A stretch of DNA of 64,000 nucleotides, from positions 1,612,001-1,676,000 of the forward strand of contig NZ_JACHMG010000001.1 in the NCBI RefSeq assembly GCF_014204865.1, written 5' to 3'. The translations under genes were made by a program, and so were the position numbers. The stretch's first letter is position 1. Each line of letters begins with the position of its first letter. This DNA comes from Amycolatopsis jiangsuensis (GTDB taxonomy: Bacteria; Actinomycetota; Actinomycetes; Mycobacteriales; Pseudonocardiaceae). This document shows, one piece after another, positions 1-8,788 of this stretch. Under the pieces are notes generated by a model, which was given only the letters and a program-made list of their open reading frames with translations, did no database searches and was not told the DNA's origin.

Positions 1-703
1 GGAACGCGTCGTACATGCCCCACAGGAACAGCGCCGGCGCCTGGATCCGCGGGAGGACGCCGGACAGGTCCTGCCAGTCGCCGCGGGGCGAGTCGGACAT
101 CGCGGCCAGCTCACGCTCGCCTTCGTCGAGGCTCTGCCGGTACCGCAGGTCGAGCGTCTCCTCGGGAAGCGCGTCGGCGTCGTACCACTCGAGGCTGGTG
201 ATCAGCCGGCGCATCTTCTCCCGGGTCGGGCCTTCGCCGCCGTAGTAGACGTCTCGCGCGGTACGGCCGCGGTGGCCGTTCTCCGGCAGCGGCGCCAGCG
301 GACCGTGGAACACCGGCATGCTCCCGGTGATCACGAGCGAGCGGACCCGGTCCGGGTGGTGCGCCGCGAAGTTCAGCGCGATGGTCCCGCCCCAGGAGTT
401 GCACACGAAATCGGCCCGGTCCACGCCCAGCGTGTCCAGCAGCCCGGCGGTCTTGTCCGCGTGGTGGTCCCACATCGGGCCGGTGATCCGGGACTTCTCC
501 GACTTGCCGTACTGGTGGATGTCCACCAGCAGGCAGCGCCGATCCGCGGCGAACAGCGGGGCGACCGGGCCGAAATCGCTCCACGCCGTGCACCCGGGAC
601 CGCCGCCGTGCAGGAACACGGTGTCGGGCCCGCTGCCGAGGTCGTGGTAGTGGTAGCGGACTCCCGCGCCGTCGGCGTAGTGGCTCTCCGGTGGTGGCGT
701 CAT
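1..703 (-). CDS. Alpha/beta hydrolase, meta-cleavage-product hydrolase type (3' end outside window)
   Basis: Probable C-C bond hydrolase acting on the product of extradiol ring cleavage. The visible 234 residues show the oxyanion-hole motif HGGGPG (residues 32-37) and the nucleophile elbow NSWGG with Ser103, as in the BphD/HsaD/MhpC group; the C-terminal His and Asp lie beyond the window edge. The ATG start overlaps the stop of the upstream M20-like gene (ATGA), so it is the fourth gene of an operon that starts with a Rieske oxygenase at 4176. The neighbouring MhpB-like dioxygenase supports the meta-cleavage role; other alpha/beta hydrolase substrates, such as an amide, remain possible because the lid domain is only partly visible. 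Confidence 0.8.
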   Translation of the reverse strand, partial: MTPPPESHYADGAGVRYHYHDLGSGPDTVFLHGGGPGCTAWSDFGPVAPLFAADRRCLLVDIHQYGKSEKSRITGPMWDHHADKTAGLLDTLGVDRADFVCNSWGGTIALNFAAHHPDRVRSLVITGSMPVFHGPLAPLPENGHRGRTARDVYYGGEGPTREKMRRLITSLEWYDADALPEETLDLRYRQSLDEGERELAAMSDSPRGDWQDLSGVLPRIQAPALFLWGMYDAF

Positions 704-1983
704 GCCGGTCCCTTCGTGGTGATCTTCAGTGCGGTGCGGGCGAGGACTTCGCACAGCCTCCGCATGGCGGCGATGTCGACGGTGTTCATGCCGCGGGAGA
801 AGTCGACGTCGAACTCGTCGCTGCGCACCTTCGGCATGCCGACCCGCGCGGTGGGGATGCCGCGGGCCCGCAGGATGTTCGCGTCGGTGGCGCCGCTGTT
901 GCCGGGCACCGGTTCGTGCTTGCGGCCGTTCGCCGCTTCCCACGCGGCGATGGCACCACGCACCACCGGTGCGTCCGGCGGCGTGTGCGTGCCCGGGATC
1001 GCCAGCACCATCTCGACACCCAGGTCGGTGCCCAGCTCCGCGGACAGCCGGGTGGTGAACGCCGTCAGCTCGCGTTTCAGCTCCAACGGCGCCATCCCTG
1101 CCGCGATGCGGATGTCCAGCCGGATCCGGCAGGCCGCCGGGGTGGCCGCGAGCAGCCGCTCCCATCCGCCCGCGATGGAGCCGATGATCCCCTGCGGCAG
1201 CGCGGTGCCGGTCCGGTGCCGCTCGGGGTAGCCGGCCAGCCAGCCCTCCAGTCGGGTGACGACCTCGGCGGCCGTGACGATCGGGTTCCGGTAGGGCAGG
1301 CGGTGGCGGCTGCCCGCGTAGGTGTGGATCCCGGGCACGGTGACCTCGAACCAGCACAGCCCGACCTCCTCGTGGGCGACGAAGTCACCGGGCTTGGCGA
1401 TGACGGCGTGGTCGGTGACCCAGCCGCGTTCCAGCAGGAAGGAGCAGCCGACGCCCTGGCCGGTGTTGGCGCGGGCGGGAAAGCCCGGCGCCTCGACGGC
1501 GTTGGCCGGCATCCCGCCCGCGCCGAACGCGGCCACGAGGTCGCCGTCCAGCTCCGGCCGGACCCGGCCGAGGGCTTCGGCGAGCACGAGGATGCATGCC
1601 GCGTGCCCCTTGGGGTTGCTCGCCCCGAGACCGGACACGAACGGACCCTCGTCACGCGGCTCGGGCAGCATGTCGGACCGCAGTTCCGGGCCGATCCACG
1701 GGACGTCGAGGTCCGGGTCCCCGGTGGTGAAGGTGTCGATCGGCGCGTAGAGCATGAGGTCCTCGCCGCCGCCCGAGCCCCGCAGCCGGCCCGCCGCGTT
1801 CGCCTGGTGCTCGTCGAGGTGCTGGGTGGTCGCGGCCCAGCCCGCCGCGCCCAGGCGCTGGGCCAGCAACCGCGCCAGCGGTGCCTCCCGGCCGGTCGGG
1901 CTCGGGATGGCGGTCACCGCGTGCACGGCTTCGCGCAGCCGTTCCGCGGTGATCTCGGCGAGCACAGCGTCGAGCACGCTCAC
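700..1983 (-). CDS. M20-peptidase-like protein lacking the canonical metal ligands
   Basis: 427 residues with the overall M20 layout (ArgE/DapE/carboxypeptidase G2 family), including a central dimerisation-type segment and the C-terminal GATDAN motif. By eye the zinc-site residues are replaced: the usual GHxD is APID, the bridging Asp in the (D)xKG motif is Asn (ASNPKG), the catalytic Glu-Glu pair is absent, the later Glu ligand is Lys (IAKPGD), and the last His is not found. It may be a metal-independent hydrolase or isomerase, or a pseudo-enzyme. The GTG start at 1983 overlaps the upstream stop (GTGA), which I prefer over a start further upstream. It sits between the ring-cleavage dioxygenase and the hydrolase genes, so it probably acts on the ring-cleavage product. 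Confidence 0.75.
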   Translation of the reverse strand: MSVLDAVLAEITAERLREAVHAVTAIPSPTGREAPLARLLAQRLGAAGWAATTQHLDEHQANAAGRLRGSGGGEDLMLYAPIDTFTTGDPDLDVPWIGPELRSDMLPEPRDEGPFVSGLGASNPKGHAACILVLAEALGRVRPELDGDLVAAFGAGGMPANAVEAPGFPARANTGQGVGCSFLLERGWVTDHAVIAKPGDFVAHEEVGLCWFEVTVPGIHTYAGSRHRLPYRNPIVTAAEVVTRLEGWLAGYPERHRTGTALPQGIIGSIAGGWERLLAATPAACRIRLDIRIAAGMAPLELKRELTAFTTRLSAELGTDLGVEMVLAIPGTHTPPDAPVVRGAIAAWEAANGRKHEPVPGNSGATDANILRARGIPTARVGMPKVRSDEFDVDFSRGMNTVDIAAMRRLCEVLARTALKITTKGPA

Positions 1984-2924
1984 GACACGCCCACCGGTTC
2001 GATCAGGCCGACGCCCATGCCGGTCAGCCACTCCGGCATCGGCGAGTAGGCGAGCCTGCGGCCCGGCGCAAACCCCAGTGCGGCGGCCATGGTCAGCCAG
2101 GTTCGCAGCTCCTGGCCGCCGTTTCCGGCGAGCTTTTCCAGCTCCGCGCTGGAGTACTCGGTGTAGCGCGCCAGCTGTCCGCTCTCCAGGTCGGCGAGGA
2201 ACTGTTCGTCGAACTCCGGGAACAGCACCGGCTGGGCCGCGGTGATGATCTCCCGGCGCCGTTTGTCGTAACGCTGCCAGTCACCGCGCCCGTTGAGCCA
2301 GGCTTCGACCAGAAACTCCTCGTCGTCGCCGCGCGGGTCGCGCCAGTCGGCCGGCCAGGGCAGCTGGTGTGACAGGCCGCCGGAAGCGAGCACGGCCACC
2401 CGCCGGTCACCGCCGAGGGCGCGGACCGCGTCCGCCACGTTGCGGCCCAGTTCGGCACACCGGTCCAGCCGGGGCAGTGGCGCGGCGAACACGTTGATCA
2501 CCAGCGGCACCACCGGAATCGGCAGATCCGCGAGCAGGTACTGGATGGCGTGTGTCTGCCCGTGGTCGATCTGCAGCCGCGCGGAGATCGCCACCTCGGT
2601 CCCCCGGTCGATGAGGTGCTCGGCCAGCGCGCGGGCGAACTCCGGTTCGGTCCGCTGCGGGCCGGACGGAGTCTTCGCTTCGCCGGCCCCGAGCACCTCG
2701 CCGACGCCGAGGGTGAACGGCGGGATCATGTCCAGCCAGAACCCGCGGAAGTGGTTTGACCCGATGATGATCGCGACGTCGGGCCGGGCCGCGGCGACGG
2801 CGTCGCGGGCCTGTCCGAGCGCGTCGCGGAACCGCTCTGCCCGGTCGGTGTGCACGACCTGGTCCCAGTGGGTGTTCATCAACGTGGAGTGCGAGGCCCC
2901 AGCGCCGACCACGATGTCCGACAT
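1980..2924 (-). CDS. Extradiol ring-cleavage dioxygenase, class III (MhpB-like)
   Basis: 314 residues, the length of MhpB (2,3-dihydroxyphenylpropionate 1,2-dioxygenase), with matching blocks: SNHFRGFWLDMIPPF, QIDHGQ (His121), SGGLSHQ (His186) and PMPEW near the C-terminus. His12 and His58 are the likely Fe(II) ligands. The LigB superfamily opens catechol-type rings beside the diol with O2. The ATG is preceded by GAGGAG at good spacing. The gene follows the Rieske oxygenase by 10 bp, so the Rieske enzyme probably makes the diol that this enzyme opens. The actual ring substrate cannot be read from sequence, and similarity to MhpB does not prove the same substrate. Confidence 0.85.
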   Translation of the reverse strand: MSDIVVGAGASHSTLMNTHWDQVVHTDRAERFRDALGQARDAVAAARPDVAIIIGSNHFRGFWLDMIPPFTLGVGEVLGAGEAKTPSGPQRTEPEFARALAEHLIDRGTEVAISARLQIDHGQTHAIQYLLADLPIPVVPLVINVFAAPLPRLDRCAELGRNVADAVRALGGDRRVAVLASGGLSHQLPWPADWRDPRGDDEEFLVEAWLNGRGDWQRYDKRRREIITAAQPVLFPEFDEQFLADLESGQLARYTEYSSAELEKLAGNGGQELRTWLTMAAALGFAPGRRLAYSPMPEWLTGMGVGLIEPVGVS

Positions 2925-2934
2925 ACCGCTCTCC

Positions 2935-4176
2935 TCAGTCCTTCGCCGCGATGGGCTCGATCCCTTGCCCGGCAAGGCGTGCAACGCGTTCCTCGGTGAC
3001 GTCCTCGGCGAGTTTGCGCCATTTCAGCAGCGATTCGTCCGGGCGGTAGAGCCGCTCCGGTGGTGCGTCGGTCACCTCGACCATCCACTTGTCCTGTGCG
3101 GAGAACTCGCCGTGGAACAACCAGCGGATGAAGCCGAGGTACTTCGCGTAGAACGGCAGCACCCTGCGGCCTGTGCGGAACTCGGCCAGCACGCCGACGT
3201 AGAGGTGGTTGCCGGCGTCCACCGGGACGTAGAACTCGTAGTGGATGAACGTCGGGTACACGATGCGCAGCACCCCCGGCATGCTCACCGACGCGAAACC
3301 GGGGAACTCCTGCGCGGCGATCACCGGGTCCACCTCGCGGTGCCCGCCGGTGTTGCCGATGTTGCTGACCTTCGCCGGGGGCTTGAGCTTGTACCAGGCC
3401 TGGTTGTTCCACGGGCCGAGACCGGGGAAGTCGGCATCCCAGTACTGCTGCTCCTGGACGCGGAAGATCCACCGGCCGCGCTGCACGATGCGCGTCTCGT
3501 TCCACACCGGCATCGCCTTGAACATGCGCCACAACGACGTGCGGTGCAGGTACTTCGCGTGCCCCTCGTCGTAGCCGTTCTCGCACGCGAAACGCCAGTT
3601 GCCCACGCGCGGCTGGATCCGCGAGCCGAGCACGGCGGTGTTGGCGACCAGCTCCTCCGGCAGCTGCTCGTCGATCGGCGGTGCGTCCTCGCCGTCGCCG
3701 ACGAACACCCACACCAGCCCGAGCCGCTCGGCGACCTCGTAGGTCGGCTGGGTGACCTTCCCGCAGATCGGGGAGGCCGGCCCGTCGGTGATCGCGGCCT
3801 TCAGGTCCCCGCTGGCCAGATCGAAGGTCCAGCCGTGGTAGGGGCACGAGATCGTGCCGGGGAACTGCTGGTTTCCCTCCGACAGCGGGACACCGCGGTG
3901 CGGGCAGCGGTCCTTGAGCGCGTACACCGCGCCGTGCCGGCCACCGTCCCTGATCAGCACGATCTTCTCGCCGAGCAGGGTGATCTGCTTCGGCCGGCCG
4001 CCGATGTGGGAGCCGTAGGCCACCGGGTACCAGTACCCGCGGAACCCCGCCGCGGCCGCCTGGTAGTGCGGCCAGCTCGACCAGTCCTGACGGCCGGGCA
4101 GCCGGCCCAGCCGCGACCGGCGGCGCCCCGGCCGGGCGGTCTGGCTGCCCCCGGGCGTCCCGACCTCTGCAGTCAT
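2935..4176 (-). CDS. Rieske non-heme iron ring-hydroxylating oxygenase
   Basis: 413 residues. Rieske [2Fe-2S] ligands are Cys91-x-His93 and Cys111-x2-His114. The mononuclear iron site is in ENGYDEGHAKYLH, with His206 and His211 and bridging Asp203. It is a single-subunit oxygenase component that needs electrons from a reductase and ferredoxin, which are encoded divergently at 4383 and 5369. I chose the ATG at 4176 because AAGGAG lies six bases upstream; an in-frame start at 4227 would run into the promoter region. It is the first gene of the operon with the MhpB-like dioxygenase, the M20-like protein and the hydrolase. Three copies of the island operator lie 78-132 bp upstream. Confidence 0.9.
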   Translation of the reverse strand: MTAEVGTPGGSQTARPGRRRSRLGRLPGRQDWSSWPHYQAAAAGFRGYWYPVAYGSHIGGRPKQITLLGEKIVLIRDGGRHGAVYALKDRCPHRGVPLSEGNQQFPGTISCPYHGWTFDLASGDLKAAITDGPASPICGKVTQPTYEVAERLGLVWVFVGDGEDAPPIDEQLPEELVANTAVLGSRIQPRVGNWRFACENGYDEGHAKYLHRTSLWRMFKAMPVWNETRIVQRGRWIFRVQEQQYWDADFPGLGPWNNQAWYKLKPPAKVSNIGNTGGHREVDPVIAAQEFPGFASVSMPGVLRIVYPTFIHYEFYVPVDAGNHLYVGVLAEFRTGRRVLPFYAKYLGFIRWLFHGEFSAQDKWMVEVTDAPPERLYRPDESLLKWRKLAEDVTEERVARLAGQGIEPIAAKD

Positions 4177-4253
4177 GAGGCGCTCCTTCACCTTCTCGAA
4201 TGCCTGGCTGAGGCCCGAGTGCACCACCGCGGCGACGCCCGGCCAACACGTGC

Positions 4254-4308
4254 GGTCCGCTCACCGGACCCGGTCCGTCACCGCGGGCGGTGGTCCGTTC
4301 ACCGGTCC
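4254..4308. promoter_or_regulatory. Operator cluster in divergent promoter (island palindrome, 3 copies)
   Basis: The 206-bp divergent region holds GGTCCGCTCACCGGACC at 4254-4270, a half-site GGTCCG-TCACCG from 4272, and GGTCCGTTCACCGGTCC at 4292-4308. Arms GGTCCG/CGGACC are separated by 5 bp. The same 17-mer recurs at 8789, 9931 and 16212, so it is probably the binding site of the IclR regulator encoded at 8813-9631; that assignment is inferred from position. Confidence 0.7.
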
Positions 4309-4382
4309 GGAGCGCGTGGCAGCGCGACGCCGCTTCCCTACCGTGGCCACTGTCCACAGTCGACGATCCGGGAGAAGCCGCC

Positions 4383-5357
4383 ATGCCGTCAGTCTCTGTC
4401 ACCGACATCCTCATCGTCGGCGCCGGCCCAGCCGGGCTCTACGGGGCTTACTGCGCGGGTTTCCGCGGCTTGCGGGTGACCGTCGTCGACGCTCTGCCGC
4501 AGCCCGGCGGACAGGTCAACGCGCTGTACCCGGAGAAGGAAATCCGGGACGTGGCGGGGATTCCCGGGCTGCGCGGACGGGAGTTCGTCGACCGGCTGCT
4601 CGCGCAGGCGGACCAGTTCGGCCCGGAGTACCTGCTCGGCGAGCAGGCCCTCACCCTGTCCCACACCGGCGACCGGCCACAGGTCGAGCTCGCGAGCGGA
4701 CGGATCATCGACGCCGGGGCCGTGGTGCTCACCGCGGGGATCGGGACGTTCACCCCGCGGCCGCTGCCCGCGGGTGAGGAGTTCCTCGGTCGCGGGCTGA
4801 GCTACTTCGTGCCCGATCCCACGGTGCACGCCGACCACGACGTGCTGGTGGTCGGCGGTGGGGACAGCGCGGTCGACTGGGCGCTGGCACTGCAGCCGCT
4901 GGCCAGGTCGGTCACGCTGGTGCACCGGCGAGCCCGGTTCCGCGCGCACGCGGCCGGCGTCACCGCCGTCGAACGCTCCGGCGCCCGGATCCTCACCAAC
5001 ACCGAGGTCGAAGCCCTGCGTGGCGGGGAAACCGTGCGTGAAGCCGACATCCGCACCGAGGGCGGCCTGGAGGTCGTCAAGGTGGACAGCGTGGTGGCCG
5101 CGCTGGGCTTCGTGAGCAATCTCGGTCCGCTGGCCACGTGGGGCCTGACCTTGCACCGCCGGTCGGTGGTGGTCGACACCCGCATGCGCACCGGCCTCGG
5201 CCGCGTCTACGCGGCCGGCGATCTCACCGAGTACGAGGGCAAGGTACGGCTGATGTCCGTGGGCTTCGGCGAGGTCGCCACCGCGGTGCACAACGCCGCC
5301 GTCGAACTCGATCCGGGACTTTCCCTGTTTCCCGGCCATTCCACCGAAACCGCCTGA
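4383..5357 (+). CDS. Thioredoxin-reductase-like ferredoxin-NADP reductase
   Basis: 324 residues with two dinucleotide folds: the FAD motif GAGPAG (13-18) and the NADPH motif VVGGGDSA (about 156-163), plus a C-terminal AAGDL FAD motif. The redox CxxC of true thioredoxin reductase is missing, which marks the YumC-type ferredoxin/flavodoxin-NADP reductases. It probably passes electrons from NAD(P)H to the 7Fe ferredoxin encoded 11 bp downstream and from there to the divergently encoded Rieske oxygenase. The start at 4383 follows GGGAGAAG; an in-frame start at 4290 would overlap the operator cluster. Confidence 0.88.
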   Translation: MPSVSVTDILIVGAGPAGLYGAYCAGFRGLRVTVVDALPQPGGQVNALYPEKEIRDVAGIPGLRGREFVDRLLAQADQFGPEYLLGEQALTLSHTGDRPQVELASGRIIDAGAVVLTAGIGTFTPRPLPAGEEFLGRGLSYFVPDPTVHADHDVLVVGGGDSAVDWALALQPLARSVTLVHRRARFRAHAAGVTAVERSGARILTNTEVEALRGGETVREADIRTEGGLEVVKVDSVVAALGFVSNLGPLATWGLTLHRRSVVVDTRMRTGLGRVYAAGDLTEYEGKVRLMSVGFGEVATAVHNAAVELDPGLSLFPGHSTETA

Positions 5358-5368
5358 AGGAGGCCCCC

Positions 5369-5710
5369 ATGTCCTACGTGATCGGCGCGAACTGCATCGA
5401 CGTCACCGACCGCGCGTGCCTCGACGTGTGCCCGGTCGACTGCATCTACGTCGGCGCCCGCAAGAGCTACATCAACGCGAACGAGTGCATCGACTGCGGT
5501 GCCTGCGAGCCGGAATGCCCGGTGGACGCGATCTTCGCCGACCGCACCGCACGCGGCGACGAGGACAGGACCGTGTTCGTCGGGGACTCGATCGCGTTCT
5601 TCAGCGACGCACTTCCCGGCCGTGCGGCACCGCTGGGCGATCCCGGCGGCGCGGGGGTGCTCGGGGAGATCGGAACGGACACCGGATTCGTGACCGGGTA
5701 CCAGCCGTGA
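5369..5710 (+). CDS. Seven-iron ferredoxin ([3Fe-4S][4Fe-4S])
   Basis: 113 residues. Cysteines at 9, 17, 21 and 25 and at 40, 43, 46 and 50 reproduce the FdxA-type pattern C-x7-C-x3-CP and C-x2-C-x2-C-x3-CP, which binds one 3Fe-4S and one 4Fe-4S cluster. A strong AAGGAGG precedes the ATG. It follows the reductase gene and is the likely carrier between reductase and Rieske oxygenase. Many Rieske systems use a 2Fe-2S ferredoxin instead, so the 7Fe type is a point of interest. Its 3' end is 10 bp from the convergent enoyl-CoA hydratase gene; no clear terminator was seen between them. Confidence 0.93.
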   Translation: MSYVIGANCIDVTDRACLDVCPVDCIYVGARKSYINANECIDCGACEPECPVDAIFADRTARGDEDRTVFVGDSIAFFSDALPGRAAPLGDPGGAGVLGEIGTDTGFVTGYQP

Positions 5711-5720
5711 AAAGGAGGGC

Positions 5721-6497
5721 TCAGCGTCCGGTGAACCGCGGGGACCGTTTGTCCAGGAAGGACTGCAGCCCTTCGGCGGCGTCTGCGCTGCGCATCAGCT
5801 CCCGGACGCCCTTTTCCTCCTGTGCCAGGGCTTCCTCGATCGGCAGCCCGTAGCCCTCGTCCACCACGCGCTTCAGCAGTGCGACCGCGGACGTGGGGCC
5901 GGCAGCGAGCGCACGAGCTTTCCGCCCCACCACGTCCGCGAATTCCACCCGCGGCACCACCTCGTCCACGAGTCCCAGTTCCAGCGCTCGCGGAGCGGAC
6001 AACCGCGCGCCGTCGATCATCAGGCGCTTCGCCAGGTGCGGGCCGACCAGACGCGGCAGCCGCTGGCTGCCGCCCGCGCCGGGAAACAGGCCCAGCGCCA
6101 TCTCGGGGAAACCGAAGCTCGCGTCGTCGGCGAGGATGCGCAGATCGCAGGCCAGCGACAGTTCCGCTCCGCCACCCAGCGCGTGCCCGTTCATCGCGGC
6201 CACCACCGGCTTCGGCGCGAGCTCCAGCATCCGCTGCACCTCGATCCAGCGCCGCATCTTCGCCTGGTTCCGGTCGGAGAGGTCGCGCATCACGGCGATG
6301 TCGGCACCCGCGACGAAGAACCGGCCGGTACCGGTGATCACCACGCACCGCACTCCGGGATCCCGGACCAGCGGCGCCAGCACGCTCAGGAACTCCTCGA
6401 TCATCGCCGGGTCGACCGCGTTCGCCGGCGGCCGGTCGATCCGGACCGTCGCCACCGCGTCCTCGATCGTCACAGCCAGCACCGGAGCTCTGTTCAT
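5721..6497 (-). CDS. Enoyl-CoA hydratase/isomerase family protein
   Basis: 258 residues, the usual crotonase length. The oxyanion-hole segments are visible: FFVAGADIAVM near residue 65 and GHALGGGAELSLACD near residue 100, and GFPEMALGLFPGAGG carries the usual catalytic-Glu region. It probably hydrates or isomerises a CoA-activated ring-cleavage fragment. The ATG overlaps the stop of the upstream CoA-transferase gene (ATGA), so the two are one transcription unit in which the transferase activates the acid and this enzyme processes the thioester. Confidence 0.9.
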   Translation of the reverse strand: MNRAPVLAVTIEDAVATVRIDRPPANAVDPAMIEEFLSVLAPLVRDPGVRCVVITGTGRFFVAGADIAVMRDLSDRNQAKMRRWIEVQRMLELAPKPVVAAMNGHALGGGAELSLACDLRILADDASFGFPEMALGLFPGAGGSQRLPRLVGPHLAKRLMIDGARLSAPRALELGLVDEVVPRVEFADVVGRKARALAAGPTSAVALLKRVVDEGYGLPIEEALAQEEKGVRELMRSADAAEGLQSFLDKRSPRFTGR

Positions 6498-8722
6498 TCC
6501 GTGACCCCTTCGGCCTTCAGCCGGACGAGGCGTTCCTCGTCCAGCCCCACCAGTTCGCCGAGTACCTCGGCGGTGTGCTCACCCAGCAGCGGCGCCGCGG
6601 CGGTGAGCGCGCCGGGCGTGCGCGAGAGCCGCGCGACGATCCCTTCGTGCTTGACCGGCCCGGCCAGCGGATGCTCCAGCACCGGGTAGAACCCACGCGC
6701 GGCCAGGTGCTCGTCGCGGTCGACCAGGTCCTCTCCGGTCGCGACCACCGCCGCGGCCACCCCCGCGTCCTGCAGGCGCCGGGCCAGGTCTTCGGCCCGC
6801 TGGTCACGGGTCCACGCGCCCAGCGCCTCGTCGATCTCGTCCTCGTGCGTGCGGCGGTCGACGGGATCGGGCAGGTTCGCGAGGTCCCGCAACGCCTGCC
6901 ACTGGCCTTCGTCCAGTGCGGCGATCGCCACCCAGCGGTCCGGCCCCGCGGCCGGGTACACCCCGTGCGGAACCGCCCACGCGCTCCGGTTCGGGTACCC
7001 CGCCTTCCGCCCGTCCCCGGGCGCACCGAGCTGGGCCTCCAGCAGAGCCGGGCCCATGGTCGCGGCCATCGCCTCCAACTGCGACAGGTCGACGTGTCCG
7101 CCCTCCTCGCCCAGCAGCAGCTCCAGCGTGGCCAGCACGGCCGCGTTCGCCGCGACCATGTCGCCGAGCCCGAACGTCAGCCCCTGCGGCGGCCCGCCGG
7201 GGTCCCGGGTTTCCCCGGACAGCCCGGACATTGCCGCGAGCGTGTCGGCGAAGGTGACCGCGTCCCGCCACGGACCGGTCTGCCCTGCACCGGCCATCGA
7301 CACCAGGATCACCCCGGGGTTGAGTGCCGTGAGCGAGTCGTAGTCCATGCCCCATCTCGCGAGCACTCCCGGGCTGAAGTTCTCGACCACGACGTCGCAG
7401 TGCGGCACGAGTGCCCGCACCAGCTCCCGGCCCTGCTCGGTCCGGAGGTTGAGCGCCACGCTGCGCTTGTTCCGGTTGAAGTTCAGGAAGTACCCGGCGT
7501 CGTCGGGTCCGGCGCCCGGGCGCAGCCGCATCGACGGGGCGAACCGGGTGGGATCCTGGCGGTGCCTCGACTCGATCTTGATGATGTCCGCGCCGTGTTC
7601 GCCCAGTGTCTTCGTCACGTACGGCCCGGCGAGCACCCACGTCAGGTCGAGGACCCGGACTCCCGACAACGCACCGCCCGGCGCGGTCCCGCGACGCGGC
7701 CTGCGGGCCGGCGTCCGCCAGGACCCCGCTTCCGCCAACGGCTCCAGCGACTCCGGTGTCCGCCAGGGAAATCCGACGTCCCGCGCCTCGCCGACCCGCA
7801 GGAAGAAGTCGCGGGCACGCAACTGAGGATTGTCCGGAAGCTGTGCCGGCTCCACGACTTCCGCCCACGGCAGCGCGCGGGCCCTGCCCTGCTCGGCGAC
7901 CTCCCGCGCGGTGCGCCTGCCCACGAACCGCTGCACGATCTCGTCCACGTGCGGCCGGTCCCGCCATCGCGTCACCGCGTCGGACCACCGTTCGCCGGTG
8001 AGATCGCCGGCTTCGCCCTCCTCGGCCAGCCACGCGAGCAGGTCTGTCCACATGCGATCGCTGCCCGAGTAGCCGCCGGCCACGTACCCGTCCGACGCGG
8101 TGAAGATCCGGTGCGCCACGTGTTCGTAGACACCGCCGTTGCGCATCGGATGGTGCCCGCCGTGGACCCAGGCGATGGCGCCGGTCTCCAGCGTCGCGGC
8201 CACCGCCTCCTGCACGGAGATGTCCACCAGCTGCCCGGTTCCGGAGTGCACGCCGAGCAGCGCGCCGAGGGCCGCGTGCGCGCCGGCGAGCTGCACGGCC
8301 TGCTCCCGGGGCGGCGGTTTCGGCTGCCCGGCGGGCATTCCCCCGAGCCACGTCATCCCGCCGGCCGAGGCGAGCACGAGGTCGTCACCGGTCCAGTGCC
8401 GTCTCGGCCCGGTCAGGCCGAACGGCGTGACGACCACGTGCACGGCGTCCGGCCACCGCGAGGACCCGTCCTCCCGGACGCCGCGAAGCCGGTGCACCGG
8501 CCCGCTTTCCAGCACGATGTCCGCACTGGGCGCCAGCTCGTCCGGATCGGCGCGCACGAGCCGTTTCCCCGCGTGCCAGTGCAGCGCATCGGCCGGGCCC
8601 CGGTCCTCGGGCTTCGCCACGCGCACCACGTCGGCGCCGAGCCCGACCAGCAACCGGGCCCCCTGGTAGGCGAGTTCGTCGGTCAGGTCCAGCACCCGCA
8701 ACGGGACACTCTGGTCAGGCAC
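6494..8722 (-). CDS. CaiB/BaiF-family CoA-transferase, tandem double-domain protein
   Basis: 742 residues, about twice a normal class III CoA-transferase. The C-terminal half (from about residue 355) is canonical: VRVLDLTWVLAGPYVTKTL, NRNKRSVALNL, DVVVENFSPG, and GLGDMVAA near residue 520, whose Asp is expected to form the aspartyl-CoA intermediate. The N-terminal half repeats the fold in shorter, diverged form and lacks an obvious catalytic Asp in that context. These enzymes swap CoA between acyl thioesters and free acids and normally form interlocked dimers, so the fusion may be an intramolecular pseudo-dimer. It is co-transcribed with the enoyl-CoA hydratase. An island operator lies 67 bp upstream. 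Confidence 0.88.
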   Translation of the reverse strand: MPDQSVPLRVLDLTDELAYQGARLLVGLGADVVRVAKPEDRGPADALHWHAGKRLVRADPDELAPSADIVLESGPVHRLRGVREDGSSRWPDAVHVVVTPFGLTGPRRHWTGDDLVLASAGGMTWLGGMPAGQPKPPPREQAVQLAGAHAALGALLGVHSGTGQLVDISVQEAVAATLETGAIAWVHGGHHPMRNGGVYEHVAHRIFTASDGYVAGGYSGSDRMWTDLLAWLAEEGEAGDLTGERWSDAVTRWRDRPHVDEIVQRFVGRRTAREVAEQGRARALPWAEVVEPAQLPDNPQLRARDFFLRVGEARDVGFPWRTPESLEPLAEAGSWRTPARRPRRGTAPGGALSGVRVLDLTWVLAGPYVTKTLGEHGADIIKIESRHRQDPTRFAPSMRLRPGAGPDDAGYFLNFNRNKRSVALNLRTEQGRELVRALVPHCDVVVENFSPGVLARWGMDYDSLTALNPGVILVSMAGAGQTGPWRDAVTFADTLAAMSGLSGETRDPGGPPQGLTFGLGDMVAANAAVLATLELLLGEEGGHVDLSQLEAMAATMGPALLEAQLGAPGDGRKAGYPNRSAWAVPHGVYPAAGPDRWVAIAALDEGQWQALRDLANLPDPVDRRTHEDEIDEALGAWTRDQRAEDLARRLQDAGVAAAVVATGEDLVDRDEHLAARGFYPVLEHPLAGPVKHEGIVARLSRTPGALTAAAPLLGEHTAEVLGELVGLDEERLVRLKAEGVTE

Positions 8723-8788
8723 GGCTTCTCCCGGTCCGTCGGCGATCTCCCGACCGTAGGGCGCGCCCCGTCCCGGCGCGGCCGGCGC

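Noticed and set aside
2293..4479. A 728-codon plus-strand reading frame opposite the dioxygenase and Rieske genes, and many similar long frames elsewhere (for example 6575-9742 and 28961-31717)
   Set aside because: High GC in third positions leaves long open frames on the opposite strand. Their translations are Arg/Ala/Pro-rich with no family resemblance, while the genes opposite have intact catalytic motifs.
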